Part shown: piece after piece, positions 23,966-33,179 of the stretch
How positions within the stretch are numbered: position 1 is the first letter of the stretch
Layout: the number at the start of each line of letters is the position of its first letter
NCBI GenBank assembly: GCA_033851545.1
Contig: JAWWOO010000074.1
Span: 1 to 64,000 of the forward strand
Length of the DNA: 64,000 nucleotides
Origin: JAWWOL01 sp033851545
GTDB lineage: Bacteria; Actinomycetota; Actinomycetes; JAWWOL01
Direction: 5' to 3'
The notes under the pieces: model-generated
The model's database searches: none
Seen by the model: only the letters and a program-made list of their open reading frames with translations
What the model was told of the DNA's origin: nothing
Made by a program: the position numbers and the translations under genes

Positions 23966-26965
23966 ATGCCCGCCTCAGCCGTCAGCCCGCTCCTGGTAGG
24001 CCGACTCGCCGAGCTGGACGTGCTGCGTGGAGCGCTGGCGTCGGCCGCCGCGGGGCAGTCGCAGACCGTGCTCGTCGGCGGTGAAGCCGGCGTCGGGAAG
24101 TCGCGCCTGGTGGCGGAGTTCATGACGTACGCGGCCAGTCGAGACACCCAGCTGCTGACGGGGTCTTGTATCGAGGGCGGCGGCGAGGGGATGCCGTTCG
24201 CGCCGATCGTCGACCTGCTGCGCATGATGGTCCGCACCACACCACTCGGCGATCTCGACGGCCTGCTCGGTCGGGCCCGACCCGAGGTTGCCCGACTCCT
24301 TCCGGAGCTCAGCGGTGCTCCCGACCACACCACCGAGCTGAGGAGCAGCGCGCAGCTGTTCGAGCTCCTCCTGGGCGTCCTGGTGCGGCTGGCCACGGCC
24401 GGTCCCGTACTCGTGGTGGTCGAGGACCTGCACTGGGCGGACCAGTCGACGCTCGACTTCGTCGCGTTCCTTGCCCGCGCGCTGTCGGATGCGCCGATCA
24501 CGATCCTCGCGACCTACCGGTCGGACGAGATGTACCGCGGCCATCCGCTGCGCGGCCTGCTCACGACGTGGGAGCGCTCGCGTCAGGTCGTTCGGGTCGA
24601 GCTGGCGCGGTTCAGCGCTGCGGAGGTACGCGAGCAGCTCACCGCGATCCTCGGCAGTGAGCCGGACGAGACCTTGTTCCGGCAAGTGGTCGACCGGTCG
24701 GAGGGCAACGCGTTCCTGGTCGAGGAAGTGCTCAGCGTCGTGCAGGCCGGTGCCGACCCCGACTCGCTGCCGCCGTCGCTGCGGGACGTGCTCCTCACCC
24801 GGGTCGAACAGCTCTCCGACCCGGCCCGCCAGGTGCTGCGGACCGCGTCCGTGGCTGGCCGTTGGGTGGCCGAACGGCTGCTGGCCACGGTCACGCGGTT
24901 GCCGCAGGAGGAGCTGTACGCGGCACTGCGGGAGGCGGTCGAGAGGCACCAGCTCGTCGTCGACGACGCCGGGCGCGGCTACGCGTTCCGGCACGCCCTC
25001 ACCCGCGACGTGGTCTACAAGGACATGCTGCCAGGCGAGCGTGGGGCGATCCACCTGGCGTACGGGGAGGCGTTGTCCGCGGACCCTGACCTGGCCGGTC
25101 CCGGGACGGTGATTGCTGCGACCCTTGCCTACCACTGGTACGCGGCTCTCGACCTGCCGCGCGCTCTGGAGGCCTCCGTCGGCGCCGCCCAGGTCGCCGC
25201 CTCGACCGCTGCCTACGCGGAGGCGCAGCGGCACCTCGAGCGGGCCCTCGAGATCTGGCCGCGTGTCCCCGACGCGGTCCAACGGACCGGCACCACCCTG
25301 GTGGAGCTCCTGGGCCAGGCCGGGGTGGCGGCGTTCAAGGCCGGCCAGGTCGACCGAGCGCTCACCCAGCTCGACCTGTCGCTGGCTGCGATTCCGGCCC
25401 AGGGAGGTGACCCCGAGCGTGCCGTCGCCCTCGAGCGGCGGGCCGCGGTGCTGCACACCTTGGGCCAGGAGCTGGCGGCGGCCGCCGACCTGCGTCAGGC
25501 GCTGGCGCTCGTGGGTCCGGACGGGCCCGCGGACCGGCGTGCCTCCCTGCTGGCGCACCTGGCGCACGCCCTGTTCTTCGCCAGCGACGCGGGCGGGTCC
25601 GGGGCGGGGGAGCGCGCGGCCCGGGAGGCGATCGAGGCCGCCCGGACCGCCGACCGTCCCGACCTCGAGGCCGACGGCCTGGTCAGCCTCGGGGTGGTCG
25701 TCGGTTATCGGGGAGATGTGGGGGCCGGCGTCGAGACGGTGCGCAGGGGGATCGAGGTGGCGCAGCACCTGGCGAACCAGGAGCTCCTGCTGCGGGGATA
25801 CGTCAACCTCTCCGACCTCCTCGAGCTCGCGGGCGACCACGAGGAGGCGGTGGCCGTCGCTGCCAAGGGCGCAGCCATCGCGGCAGAGGCCGGCTTCGCC
25901 CGCAACTTCGGCGTCTTCCTGCTGGCCAACCAGATGGAGCCGCTGGTGCGGCTCGGTCGCTGGGACGAGGCCCAACTGGTCGCTGCGGAAGCGATGCGGA
26001 GCGACCCCTCCGGCGTGTTCCGCATGTCCGTCCTCGAGGTGCTTGCCCAGCTCGCCGCCTACCAGGGGGAGTACGAGACCGCGGAGCGGCACCTCAAGGC
26101 AGCCCACGCGCTGGCCGGCGACTCCGGCTGGCAGTACGTCCTGCCGTTCGCCACCACGACCGCCGACGTCCAGCGAGCCCGTGGCGAGCTGCTCGCGGCG
26201 CGAGGCACCGTACGGGAGGCTCTTGCCAGCCGCGGGTCCGATACGGACAGCCGGTACGCGCTGCCGCTGGCCGCGCTCGGGTTTGCCGTCGAAGCCGACC
26301 TGCGCCAGCGCGGGGGAGGCGTGGATCAGGACGCTGCAGCCCTGGCCCTCGCGTCGCTGGACGACGCGCTGTCCCGGATGACGGCCGCCAACGGACGAGA
26401 GCTGGCCTTCCTCGACCTCGCCGCTGCCGAGCGGGCCCGAGCCACTGTCGCCGGCCCCTCGGTTGCTGTCTGGGAAGCGGCCATGAAGACCGCCCAACAG
26501 AGCGGTGACCGCTGGTTGCCGCTCTACGTCGAGCTCCGGCTGGCCTACGCGACGGCGGAGGACGGCGATCGGGCAGCGGCCTCGGGTCACGTACGGACGA
26601 TCCTGACCGAGGCGGCGAGCATCGGCGCGCGGCCGCTCTACGACCAGGCCCGCGACCTCGCCCACCGGGCCCGGCTTTCCGTTGCCGAGCCCGACCCGGT
26701 CGCCGCGGAGGCGGTCGCCGCTGAGCGGGCCGACGCGTTCGGAGCGTTCGGTCTCACCCAGCGGGAGCGGGTCGTGCTGAGCCACGTGGCCGCAGGGTCG
26801 TCCAACGGCCAGATCGCGGCGGCTCTGTTCATCAGTCCCAAGACGGCCAGCGTCCACGTGTCCAACATCCTGGCCAAGCTGGGGGTCAGCGGCCGCGGCG
26901 CCGCAGCCGCGATAGCCCACCGGCTGGGCATCGAACCGCCGGACGGTGGCGACGACCAGGCCTGA
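23966..26965 (+). CDS. Large LuxR-family regulator with AAA-type ATPase (LAL/MalT-like)
   Basis: 999 residues from the ATG with GGCAGG eight bases upstream. Residues 1-300 form the ATPase: LVGRLAELDVL, Walker A GGEAGVGKSRL (about residue 39), Walker B VLVVVEDLHWADQSTLDF, then a winged-helix region (LRDVLLTRVEQLSDPARQVL). Residues 350-900 are helical repeats of TPR type. The end holds a LuxR helix-turn-helix: LTQRERVVLSHVAAGSSNGQ-IAAALFISPKTASVHVSNIL-AKLGV. Such proteins are signal-dependent activators. The next gene downstream is the giant Ig-repeat surface protein, a likely target. Confidence 0.94.
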   Translation: MPASAVSPLLVGRLAELDVLRGALASAAAGQSQTVLVGGEAGVGKSRLVAEFMTYAASRDTQLLTGSCIEGGGEGMPFAPIVDLLRMMVRTTPLGDLDGLLGRARPEVARLLPELSGAPDHTTELRSSAQLFELLLGVLVRLATAGPVLVVVEDLHWADQSTLDFVAFLARALSDAPITILATYRSDEMYRGHPLRGLLTTWERSRQVVRVELARFSAAEVREQLTAILGSEPDETLFRQVVDRSEGNAFLVEEVLSVVQAGADPDSLPPSLRDVLLTRVEQLSDPARQVLRTASVAGRWVAERLLATVTRLPQEELYAALREAVERHQLVVDDAGRGYAFRHALTRDVVYKDMLPGERGAIHLAYGEALSADPDLAGPGTVIAATLAYHWYAALDLPRALEASVGAAQVAASTAAYAEAQRHLERALEIWPRVPDAVQRTGTTLVELLGQAGVAAFKAGQVDRALTQLDLSLAAIPAQGGDPERAVALERRAAVLHTLGQELAAAADLRQALALVGPDGPADRRASLLAHLAHALFFASDAGGSGAGERAAREAIEAARTADRPDLEADGLVSLGVVVGYRGDVGAGVETVRRGIEVAQHLANQELLLRGYVNLSDLLELAGDHEEAVAVAAKGAAIAAEAGFARNFGVFLLANQMEPLVRLGRWDEAQLVAAEAMRSDPSGVFRMSVLEVLAQLAAYQGEYETAERHLKAAHALAGDSGWQYVLPFATTTADVQRARGELLAARGTVREALASRGSDTDSRYALPLAALGFAVEADLRQRGGGVDQDAAALALASLDDALSRMTAANGRELAFLDLAAAERARATVAGPSVAVWEAAMKTAQQSGDRWLPLYVELRLAYATAEDGDRAAASGHVRTILTEAASIGARPLYDQARDLAHRARLSVAEPDPVAAEAVAAERADAFGAFGLTQRERVVLSHVAAGSSNGQIAAALFISPKTASVHVSNILAKLGVSGRGAAAAIAHRLGIEPPDGGDDQA

Positions 26966-26997
26966 CCCGCGTCACTGAGCACCGCCTTAGGTGCCTT

Positions 26998-27011
26998 AGG
27001 CCGCTCGGCCT
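26998..27011. terminator. Weak hairpin after the LuxR-type gene
   Basis: AGGCC-GCTC-GGCCT followed by TT. The stem is short, five base pairs. Two copies of GCCTTAGG lie just before it. Possibly a weak terminator 33 bases after the stop. Confidence 0.35.
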
Positions 27012-27219
27012 TTCCTCGCCTCCGACGGCCACTCGCGCGGGCTTTTCGCACCCTCCGCCGGCTGCAATCTGAGGAGTTCGAGGCCCAGATCCTGGGCGGT
27101 CGCCCGATGTCCGGCTGCCCTGGCGACGCCAGAGTGGCAATGCGCCGCAGGGCCGCCAGTACACGGCGGAGCAGCGGTCACCCCATAGGCGAGACATCGA
27201 GCAGCCCGAGGAAGAAGAC

Positions 27220-30162
27220 ATGAAAGCTCTCCGCACCCACCAGCCGAGCGTCACCCTGATCAGCCGGGTGGTGGCCGCGTCGGTCACCGCGGCCACGATC
27301 GGCGCCGGCGTCGTTGCGGCCGCCCCCCACGCGGCCGCCGACATCGTGCCGCCGCCCCACGGGGTGGTGACCATTGACTACACCGGCCAGAACCAGACGT
27401 ACATCGTTCCGGCCGACGTGTGGCAGCTGAACGTCGCCGTCACCGGTGCAGGCGGCGGTGACGGGATCGACTACCGCTGTGGCTACGGGTACGGCGGGGC
27501 GGGCAGCCGGGTCACGGCCTCGGTGCCGGTCACCCCCGGAGACACCCTCACCGTGTTCGCCGGCGAAGGCGGCCACCTCAGCGGGGCCGGCGGAAAGGCG
27601 TCGGGCGACGGAAGCGTCCACGGTGGAAACGGCGGGGCGCCTGACGACCAGCGGCTGATCAAGCTGCCGGGTGGCTTCACGTCCCACAACGGAGGTGGCG
27701 GCGGCGGTTCCAGCAGCCTGACCTTGAACCACAACGGCCGGAGCGACGTCGTGCTTGTCGCCGGTGGCGGCGGGGGCGGCGGCGGCACCGGCGGCTCCGA
27801 CTTCGGCACGGTCTTCCTCTGCGGAGGTGATGGTGGGGCGGCCGGCCAGCCGCCGCAGAAGGGTTACAACGGCAGCGCGAACCGCCTCGACACGGTTCAG
27901 CGCGTCGGCGGTGGCGGCGGCCTCGGCGGCGCCGCGCCGACCAAGTCCGGTGCTGCCGGGGCGGACGCCGACGTGAACACCGACGGTGGTGGAGGCGGCG
28001 GCGGCGGAGCAGGCTGGAACGGCGGCGCCGGCGGCGCGAGCCCTGCCTGGCTCCAGGACCAGGACGGCGGTGGTGGCGGTGGTGGCGGCGCGTCGATGGT
28101 GGCGCCCAGCCTGACCCGCGTCTCGTACGACACGGTCGGGGGCAGCGGGAGCGCCGGCTCGGTGGCCATCTCCTTCCAGCCGCCGACGCAGACGCAGGTC
28201 ACCAGCAACGGTTCGAAGGATGCGGGCTCGAGCCAGATGGTCACGTCGACAGCCGTCGTGTCCGGCTCCGACGGCAGCGGCACCGTGGCCTTCAAGCAGG
28301 TCGTCCGGGGTGCGTCCATCCCGATCGCGTCCTGCGCCCAGCAGGCGATGGTCGCCACCGGCATCGTCTTCACGGCCACCTGCCGGATCCCGTCCTCAAC
28401 CGTCCAGGGCCAGGAGATCGACGCCGACTACAGCGGTGACACCACGCACGGTCCGAGCCACGGCACGAGCACGGTCAGCTGGATCGGCTACACCGCGACC
28501 ACGACCACCCTGACCTCGTCGGTGCCGTCGCCGACCGCGATCGGTGCGCCGGTGATGCTCACCGCCAAGACCTACTACCTCGATGGTGGCGGCACGCTGA
28601 CGTTCTTCCAGGACGGGGTCAACGTCCAGAGCTGCGCCGACCTGCCGCTGCAGTACGTCGCCGGCTCGACGTTCATCGCGACCTGCGAGCTCGACGGGAT
28701 CCCGAACGGGCACCACACCTTCACGGCGACCTACTCGGGAGACGACTTCTTCGGCGCCAGCAACGACTCGCTGCCGTTCTCGGTCAACGACCCGCTGTAT
28801 CCGCTGAACATCTTCGGGACCCTGCCCGACACTGCCCAGGTCGGGGTGCCGTACGACGCCCAGCTCTACGGGCAGGGTTCGGCCATACCGAGCTTGAGCG
28901 TCACGTCCGGCAGCCTCCCCGACGGGCTCACCCTCGACCCGGACGGTCACGTCTTCGGGACACCGACGACGGTGGGGTCCTCGACCTTCGCCATCACCGC
29001 CAGCAACGGTTCGGCGCCCGACTTCAGCAAGTCGTTCACCATCGCGGTGTCCAAGGCTCCGACCCTGACCGGCGATGCGGGCGACGCGCTGACGGTGGGA
29101 CAGCCCTACACCTACCAGTACGCCGTGGGCGGTGACCCTGCTCCCGTGGTGAGCCTCTGGTCGGGCGCCCTGCCGGGCGGCCTCAGCCTGTCGCCGACCG
29201 GGCTGCTGTCGGGCACCCCGACCACGCCTGGGAGCTTCTACTTCATCCTCCAAGCCGTCAGCGGCGATCAGGTCGCCACGCTGTCCGACCTGATTACTGT
29301 CTCCGCTCCGCAGCTGCCGCCGACCGTCAGCGGCACGGTGCCGGCGACTGCTTCGCTGGGCAGCGCGTACGACTTCACCTACACCCTCGGCGGCACACCG
29401 GTGCCGACCGTGTCGGTGACCGGCGGCGCACTGCCGACCGGCCTCACCCTGGGCACGGGTGGCCGGCTCTCCGGAACTCCGACCGCGGTGGGGACCTTCT
29501 CCTTCACCGTGACGGCAGCCAACGGGGTCTCGCCGGCAGCCACCCGCACCGACACCATCGTGGTGACGGGCACGGCAGCAACCGTCAGCGGCACGCCGAC
29601 GGTCGCCTCCGTGGGGGAGCCGTACACGTTCACGTTCACCCGAGGCGGTAACCCGTTGCCGACGCTGACCCGCGTCGGTGCCACCCTCCCGGACGGGCTG
29701 ACCCTGAGCCCGGCGGGCGTGCTCTCGGGGACGCCGAGCCGGGCCGGCACCTTCAAGTTCACGGTCTCGGCGACCAACGGGACCGGCCCGGCGGCGACCC
29801 TGCCGGTGACCGTGATCGTGCGGCCGAAGCCCACGCTCGACATCGGCGACGTCTCGATGACCGAGGGCAACAGCGGCAACAAGGCCATGACGTTCACGGT
29901 GCGGCTCAGCCGGGCCAGCACGTTGCCGGTCACCGTGTGGTGGCACACCGTCAACGGCACGGCTGTCGCGGGCAGCGACTTCACCAACGCCTCGGCGACG
30001 CTGACCTTCGCGGCCGGCACGACCTCTCGCACGGTGACGGTGTGGGTCCACGGTGACCGGACACGGGAGGCCAACGAGTACTTCTGGCTGAAGTTGGACA
30101 TGCCGACGCACTCCACCCTCGCTCGCGACACCGCAAAGGGGACCATCCTCAACGACGACTGA
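27220..30162 (+). CDS. Large secreted Gly-rich, Ig-repeat surface protein
   Basis: 980 residues. Signal peptide at 1-46 (VVAASVTAATIGAGVVAAAP, then HAAA). Residues 50-320 are Gly-rich with poly-Gly runs (GGGGGGGG), as in Gly-rich cell-wall proteins. Next come two Ig-like modules (SYSGD/TYSGDDFFGAS type), then about four putative-Ig (He_PIG type) repeats with the recurring PxGLxLxxxGxLSGTPTxxGxF signature. A C-terminal Calx-beta domain (VSMTEGNSGNKAMTFTVRLS, then TRTVTVWVxGD) follows. No LPXTG or membrane anchor, so it is secreted or held by other means. Probable adhesin or matrix protein. Strong terminator follows. Confidence 0.9.
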   Translation: MKALRTHQPSVTLISRVVAASVTAATIGAGVVAAAPHAAADIVPPPHGVVTIDYTGQNQTYIVPADVWQLNVAVTGAGGGDGIDYRCGYGYGGAGSRVTASVPVTPGDTLTVFAGEGGHLSGAGGKASGDGSVHGGNGGAPDDQRLIKLPGGFTSHNGGGGGGSSSLTLNHNGRSDVVLVAGGGGGGGGTGGSDFGTVFLCGGDGGAAGQPPQKGYNGSANRLDTVQRVGGGGGLGGAAPTKSGAAGADADVNTDGGGGGGGGAGWNGGAGGASPAWLQDQDGGGGGGGGASMVAPSLTRVSYDTVGGSGSAGSVAISFQPPTQTQVTSNGSKDAGSSQMVTSTAVVSGSDGSGTVAFKQVVRGASIPIASCAQQAMVATGIVFTATCRIPSSTVQGQEIDADYSGDTTHGPSHGTSTVSWIGYTATTTTLTSSVPSPTAIGAPVMLTAKTYYLDGGGTLTFFQDGVNVQSCADLPLQYVAGSTFIATCELDGIPNGHHTFTATYSGDDFFGASNDSLPFSVNDPLYPLNIFGTLPDTAQVGVPYDAQLYGQGSAIPSLSVTSGSLPDGLTLDPDGHVFGTPTTVGSSTFAITASNGSAPDFSKSFTIAVSKAPTLTGDAGDALTVGQPYTYQYAVGGDPAPVVSLWSGALPGGLSLSPTGLLSGTPTTPGSFYFILQAVSGDQVATLSDLITVSAPQLPPTVSGTVPATASLGSAYDFTYTLGGTPVPTVSVTGGALPTGLTLGTGGRLSGTPTAVGTFSFTVTAANGVSPAATRTDTIVVTGTAATVSGTPTVASVGEPYTFTFTRGGNPLPTLTRVGATLPDGLTLSPAGVLSGTPSRAGTFKFTVSATNGTGPAATLPVTVIVRPKPTLDIGDVSMTEGNSGNKAMTFTVRLSRASTLPVTVWWHTVNGTAVAGSDFTNASATLTFAAGTTSRTVTVWVHGDRTREANEYFWLKLDMPTHSTLARDTAKGTILNDD

Positions 30163-30177
30163 CAGCGGCTGAGCACT

Positions 30178-30214
30178 GACGAGGGCCCCGACCGGCAAGG
30201 TCGGGGCCCTCGTC
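30178..30214 (+). terminator. Strong hairpin terminator of the surface-protein gene
   Basis: GACGAGGGCCCCGACC and GGTCGGGGCCCTCGTC form a perfect 16-bp stem with a five-base loop (GGCAA), starting 16 bases after the stop codon. Confidence 0.9.
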
Positions 30215-30256
30215 TGTGCGCCAAGGGTGAAAGACTGGGCCACGGAGGGAGGCAGC

Positions 30257-31213
30257 GTGCAGCCAGTCGTGCTCGGCCCGAACCAGCCCCCGACCTTCTA
30301 CCGAGGCGGCGGGCGGATCGGACACTTCCGCGGGCTGGGAGCAACGGCCCTGCCCGAGGACTGGGTGGCCAGCACCACGAGCCGGTTCGGCCTCGAACCG
30401 TCGGGGCTGACCACTCTCGACGACGGCCGCACGTTGCTCGCGGCCGTGCAGGCTGACCCGATGGGTTGGGTCGGCAGCCACACCGCGGACATCGGCGTGC
30501 TGGTCAAGCTGCTCGACGCCGGTCAGCGGCTGCCCCTGCATGTCCATCCGACGCGGGACTTCGCCCGTGCGCACCTGGGCTCGCGGTACGGCAAGACCGA
30601 GGCCTGGCTGGTCCTGGAGGCCGAGGTGGACGCCGGCGTCCACCTCGGCTTCTCCCGGGACGTCGGCACCGAGGAGCTCGCCGGCTGGGTCGAGGCTCAG
30701 GACGTGGCCGCGATGCTTGCCGCGACGAACCGCCTGCCGCTGCGGCCAGGGGACGCGATCCTGTGCCCCGCCGGCACACCGCACGCGATCGGTGAGGGGG
30801 TCCTGCTGCTCGAGGTGCAGGAGCCGACCGACCTGTCCGTCCTGCTCGAGTGGGAGGGATTCTCGGCCGGGCCGCCACAGGCCACTCTCGGCCTGTCGCT
30901 CGAGGAGGCGATGGGCTGCGTCGACCGACGTGCCTGCACCCCCGCCCGGCTCGAAGAGCTGCGCACGGCCCGGCCCGGATCGCTCCTGCCCGCGGAGGCG
31001 GACGCCTTCTTCCGCGTCGACGAGCTGTCCGCCGAGAACGTGGCGGCCGGGTTCGCGGTGCTCGTGGTCGTGGCAGGCGAGGGCCGGCTGGTCGGCCAGT
31101 GGGGGAGCACCCCTTTGGCGCGCGGCACCACCGTCGTCGTTCCGGCAGGGGCCGGGCCCTACGCCCTCACCGGCTCGGCCCGGGTGGTCCGATGCCGGCC
31201 TGGGGTGCGGTGA
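30257..31213 (+). CDS. manA: Type I mannose-6-phosphate isomerase (class I PMI-like)
   Basis: 318 residues from GTG with GGGAGGCAGC upstream; a longer start at 30227 would overlap the terminator region. Zinc cupin motifs: GQRLPLHVHPTRDF (Gln, two His), GKTEAWLVLEAE (Glu), and CPAGTPHAIGEGVLLLEVQE (His). It interconverts fructose-6-phosphate and mannose-6-phosphate, feeding mannose-based glycans. This is the shorter Bacillus-type form. The C-terminal half is a second cupin-like domain. It stands alone between the surface protein and an AlkB-like gene. Confidence 0.85.
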   Translation: MQPVVLGPNQPPTFYRGGGRIGHFRGLGATALPEDWVASTTSRFGLEPSGLTTLDDGRTLLAAVQADPMGWVGSHTADIGVLVKLLDAGQRLPLHVHPTRDFARAHLGSRYGKTEAWLVLEAEVDAGVHLGFSRDVGTEELAGWVEAQDVAAMLAATNRLPLRPGDAILCPAGTPHAIGEGVLLLEVQEPTDLSVLLEWEGFSAGPPQATLGLSLEEAMGCVDRRACTPARLEELRTARPGSLLPAEADAFFRVDELSAENVAAGFAVLVVVAGEGRLVGQWGSTPLARGTTVVVPAGAGPYALTGSARVVRCRPGVR

Positions 31214-31288
31214 GCGGGCGGAGCCCTCGGCGCGAGGACAGGGAATGGTCACTCGAACAGACGTTCGAGGACGCGCTATGGTCGAGCC

Positions 31289-31924
31289 ATGACCACGACG
31301 ATGTTCCAGCCTTCGCTGCTGGACGCCGACGGCGATGTCGGTCCAGGCCGGCTCCGTGACGGCACCCGGCGCACCCCGCTGACCGACGGCGCGTGGATCG
31401 ACCTGCATCCGGGCTGGCTGCACGGCGCCGACGAGGTCTACGAGCGCCTGCTCACCGGAGTGCCGTGGCAGGCCGAGCGACGCCCGATGTACGACCGCGT
31501 GGTGGACGTGCCGCGGCTGCTCAAGTTCTACGGCGAGGACGAGCCGCTGCCTGACCCGGTCCTGGTCGAGGCCAAGGCGGCACTCGACGACTACTACGGC
31601 GACGAGCTGGGCGAGCCGTTCCGTACGGCCGGGCTGTGCCTCTACCGCGATGGCCGGGACAGCGTGGCCTGGCACGGTGACACCTTCGGCCGCGGCAGCA
31701 CCCACGACACCATGGTCGCGATCATCTCCGTCGGGTCGCCGCGGGCCCTGCTGCTGAGGCCCCGGGGGGGCGGCGCGGCGTCGCTGCGGCACGAGCTCGG
31801 CCACGGTGACCTGATCGTCATGGGTGGCAGCTGCCAGCGGACCTGGGAGCATGCGGTCCCCAAGACGGCCAAGGCGGTCGGTCCTCGGATCAGCATCCAG
31901 TTCCGGCCGCGTGGGGTCCGCTAG
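31289..31924 (+). CDS. AlkB-like 2-oxoglutarate/Fe(II) dioxygenase
   Basis: 211 residues. Iron ligands H129 and D131 in AWHGD, then His in WEHAVPKTAKAVGPRISIQF with the Arg pair that binds 2-oxoglutarate. LKFYGEDEPLPDP, LCLYRDGRDSV and IISVGSPRALLLRPRGGG match the AlkB core. It likely repairs alkylated bases by oxidative demethylation. The length is normal for bacterial AlkB homologues. Its TAG shares the palindrome CTAG with the stop of the converging LysE-type gene. Confidence 0.9.
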   Translation: MTTTMFQPSLLDADGDVGPGRLRDGTRRTPLTDGAWIDLHPGWLHGADEVYERLLTGVPWQAERRPMYDRVVDVPRLLKFYGEDEPLPDPVLVEAKAALDDYYGDELGEPFRTAGLCLYRDGRDSVAWHGDTFGRGSTHDTMVAIISVGSPRALLLRPRGGGAASLRHELGHGDLIVMGGSCQRTWEHAVPKTAKAVGPRISIQFRPRGVR

Positions 31925-32547
31925 CCGCCTTCCGCCGCCACCCGCAAGCCCAGCGTGACCAGCACCGAGCCGCAGATCGCGTCGAGCGCACGGCGGACCC
32001 GGCGGCTGCTGAACCACCGGCCGGCCCGCCCGACCGCGGCCGCCAGAGCGAGGTAGAGCCCGGTCTCCATCGTGATCTGCAGCAGGCCGAGGCCGGCCGT
32101 CGTAGCCAGCGGCGGATAGCCGCGCGGGATGAACTGCGGATAGAGGGCGAAGGTGAAGACCGCCGCCTTGGGGTTGGCCAGGTTGGTGATCGCGCCCATC
32201 GCGAAGCCGCCCCGCGTACTCCCGCCGGGCAGCCGCGGGACCTGCTCAGGCCTGTTGCGCCGCGTGGCGAGCAGAAACCGGCCACCGATCCAGAGCAGGA
32301 CGGTGGCGCTGACGACCCGCAGGACGAGGTAGGCAAGGTGTGAGGTCGCGACGAGGGCGGCGAGACCGGCGCCAGCGGCGATGATCCAGACGTAGAGGCC
32401 GAGCTCGATGCCCAGCACCACCGGCGCGCCGGCCCGCAAGCCGCCGACCGACGAGCGCCGCACGATCAGCGCGAACGCCGGCCCGGGCACGGCGGCCATC
32501 GCCACGATGGCCACCAGGAAGGCGGGCAGCCGGGTCACGAGCTCCAT
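31921..32547 (-). CDS. LysE/RhtB-family amino-acid exporter
   Basis: 208 residues with about six membrane segments: AFLVAIVAMAAVPGPAFALI near the start (the conserved PGP), ELGLYVWIIAAGAGLAALVA, LVLRVVSATVLLWIGGRFL, GAITNLANPKAAVFTFALYP (NPK motif), GLLQITMETGLYLALAAAVG, and RRALDAICGSVLVTLGLRVA. Substrate not predictable. Converges with the AlkB-like gene; the MBL gene lies behind it in the same direction. Confidence 0.9.
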   Translation of the reverse strand: MELVTRLPAFLVAIVAMAAVPGPAFALIVRRSSVGGLRAGAPVVLGIELGLYVWIIAAGAGLAALVATSHLAYLVLRVVSATVLLWIGGRFLLATRRNRPEQVPRLPGGSTRGGFAMGAITNLANPKAAVFTFALYPQFIPRGYPPLATTAGLGLLQITMETGLYLALAAAVGRAGRWFSSRRVRRALDAICGSVLVTLGLRVAAEGG

Positions 32548-32588
32548 GCGGTGATGATCGCGCAGATCCTCGGGAGGGCGCGACGTGA

Positions 32589-33155
32589 TTAGCGCGGGGT
32601 CGTGTCGTCCGGGACGAAGGCTGCGCCGTGGCCTGGCACGATCAGCGTCACACCGAGGTCGAGGATGCGAGAACGGTTGCTGCTCAAGGCTTCTGCGTCG
32701 GTCGCGTACGGATCCTCGACCGGCCCCGACGCGTTCCACCACAGGTGCGTGCACGCGACGATGCCATCCCCGGTGCTGACGAGCGTCGTGACGTCCTGCG
32801 GTGTGTGCCCCGGCGTCTCGAGCAGCCGTACGGCCGGGCTGACCTGGCGACCCTCTGCCGGCTGGTCGTCCCACTGGTCGCCCCGGTAGACCGCCCACAC
32901 GTCGTGCACCCGGGCGTTGGGGAACAGGGCGAGGTGCCAGGTGTGATCCGGGTGGTGGTGGCTGAGCACGACGTCGGTGACCTCAGCGGCCTCGACACCG
33001 AGCGCACGCAGCGGCGAGAGGATCAGGTCCGGTGACCGCACCATCCCCGGGTCGACCACGATCAGGGCGTCGCCGTCGCGGATGAGCGCAACGGTGGAGG
33101 CCACCCCGTCGTCGTTGGCGTAGCCCTCGTGCAGGACGGTGAGCTCAGCGGCCAT
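32589..33155 (-). CDS. MBL-fold metallohydrolase (MBLAC1-like)
   Basis: 188 residues. STVALIRDGDALIVVDPGMV, DVVLSHHHPDHTWHLALFPN (HxHxDH metal site), LLETPGHTPQDVTTLV (His), and LIVPGHGAAF (late His). The short length and order fit the MBLAC1-like group. Substrate unknown. It lies 25 bases after the amidase gene in the same direction, so it could be co-transcribed with it. Confidence 0.85.
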   Translation of the reverse strand: MAAELTVLHEGYANDDGVASTVALIRDGDALIVVDPGMVRSPDLILSPLRALGVEAAEVTDVVLSHHHPDHTWHLALFPNARVHDVWAVYRGDQWDDQPAEGRQVSPAVRLLETPGHTPQDVTTLVSTGDGIVACTHLWWNASGPVEDPYATDAEALSSNRSRILDLGVTLIVPGHGAAFVPDDTTPR

Positions 33156-33179
33156 GGCCGGATCGTACGGTGCCGCCGG

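Noticed and set aside
23975..26920. 981-codon open frame on the minus strand opposite the LuxR-type gene
   Set aside because: It mirrors a well-supported gene with full motifs; its composition (Arg/Gly/His/Gln-rich) is typical of an antisense frame in high-GC DNA.
28396..30243. 615-codon minus-strand frame opposite the Ig-repeat protein
   Set aside because: No motifs, antisense to a signal-peptide protein with clear repeats and crossing its strong terminator.
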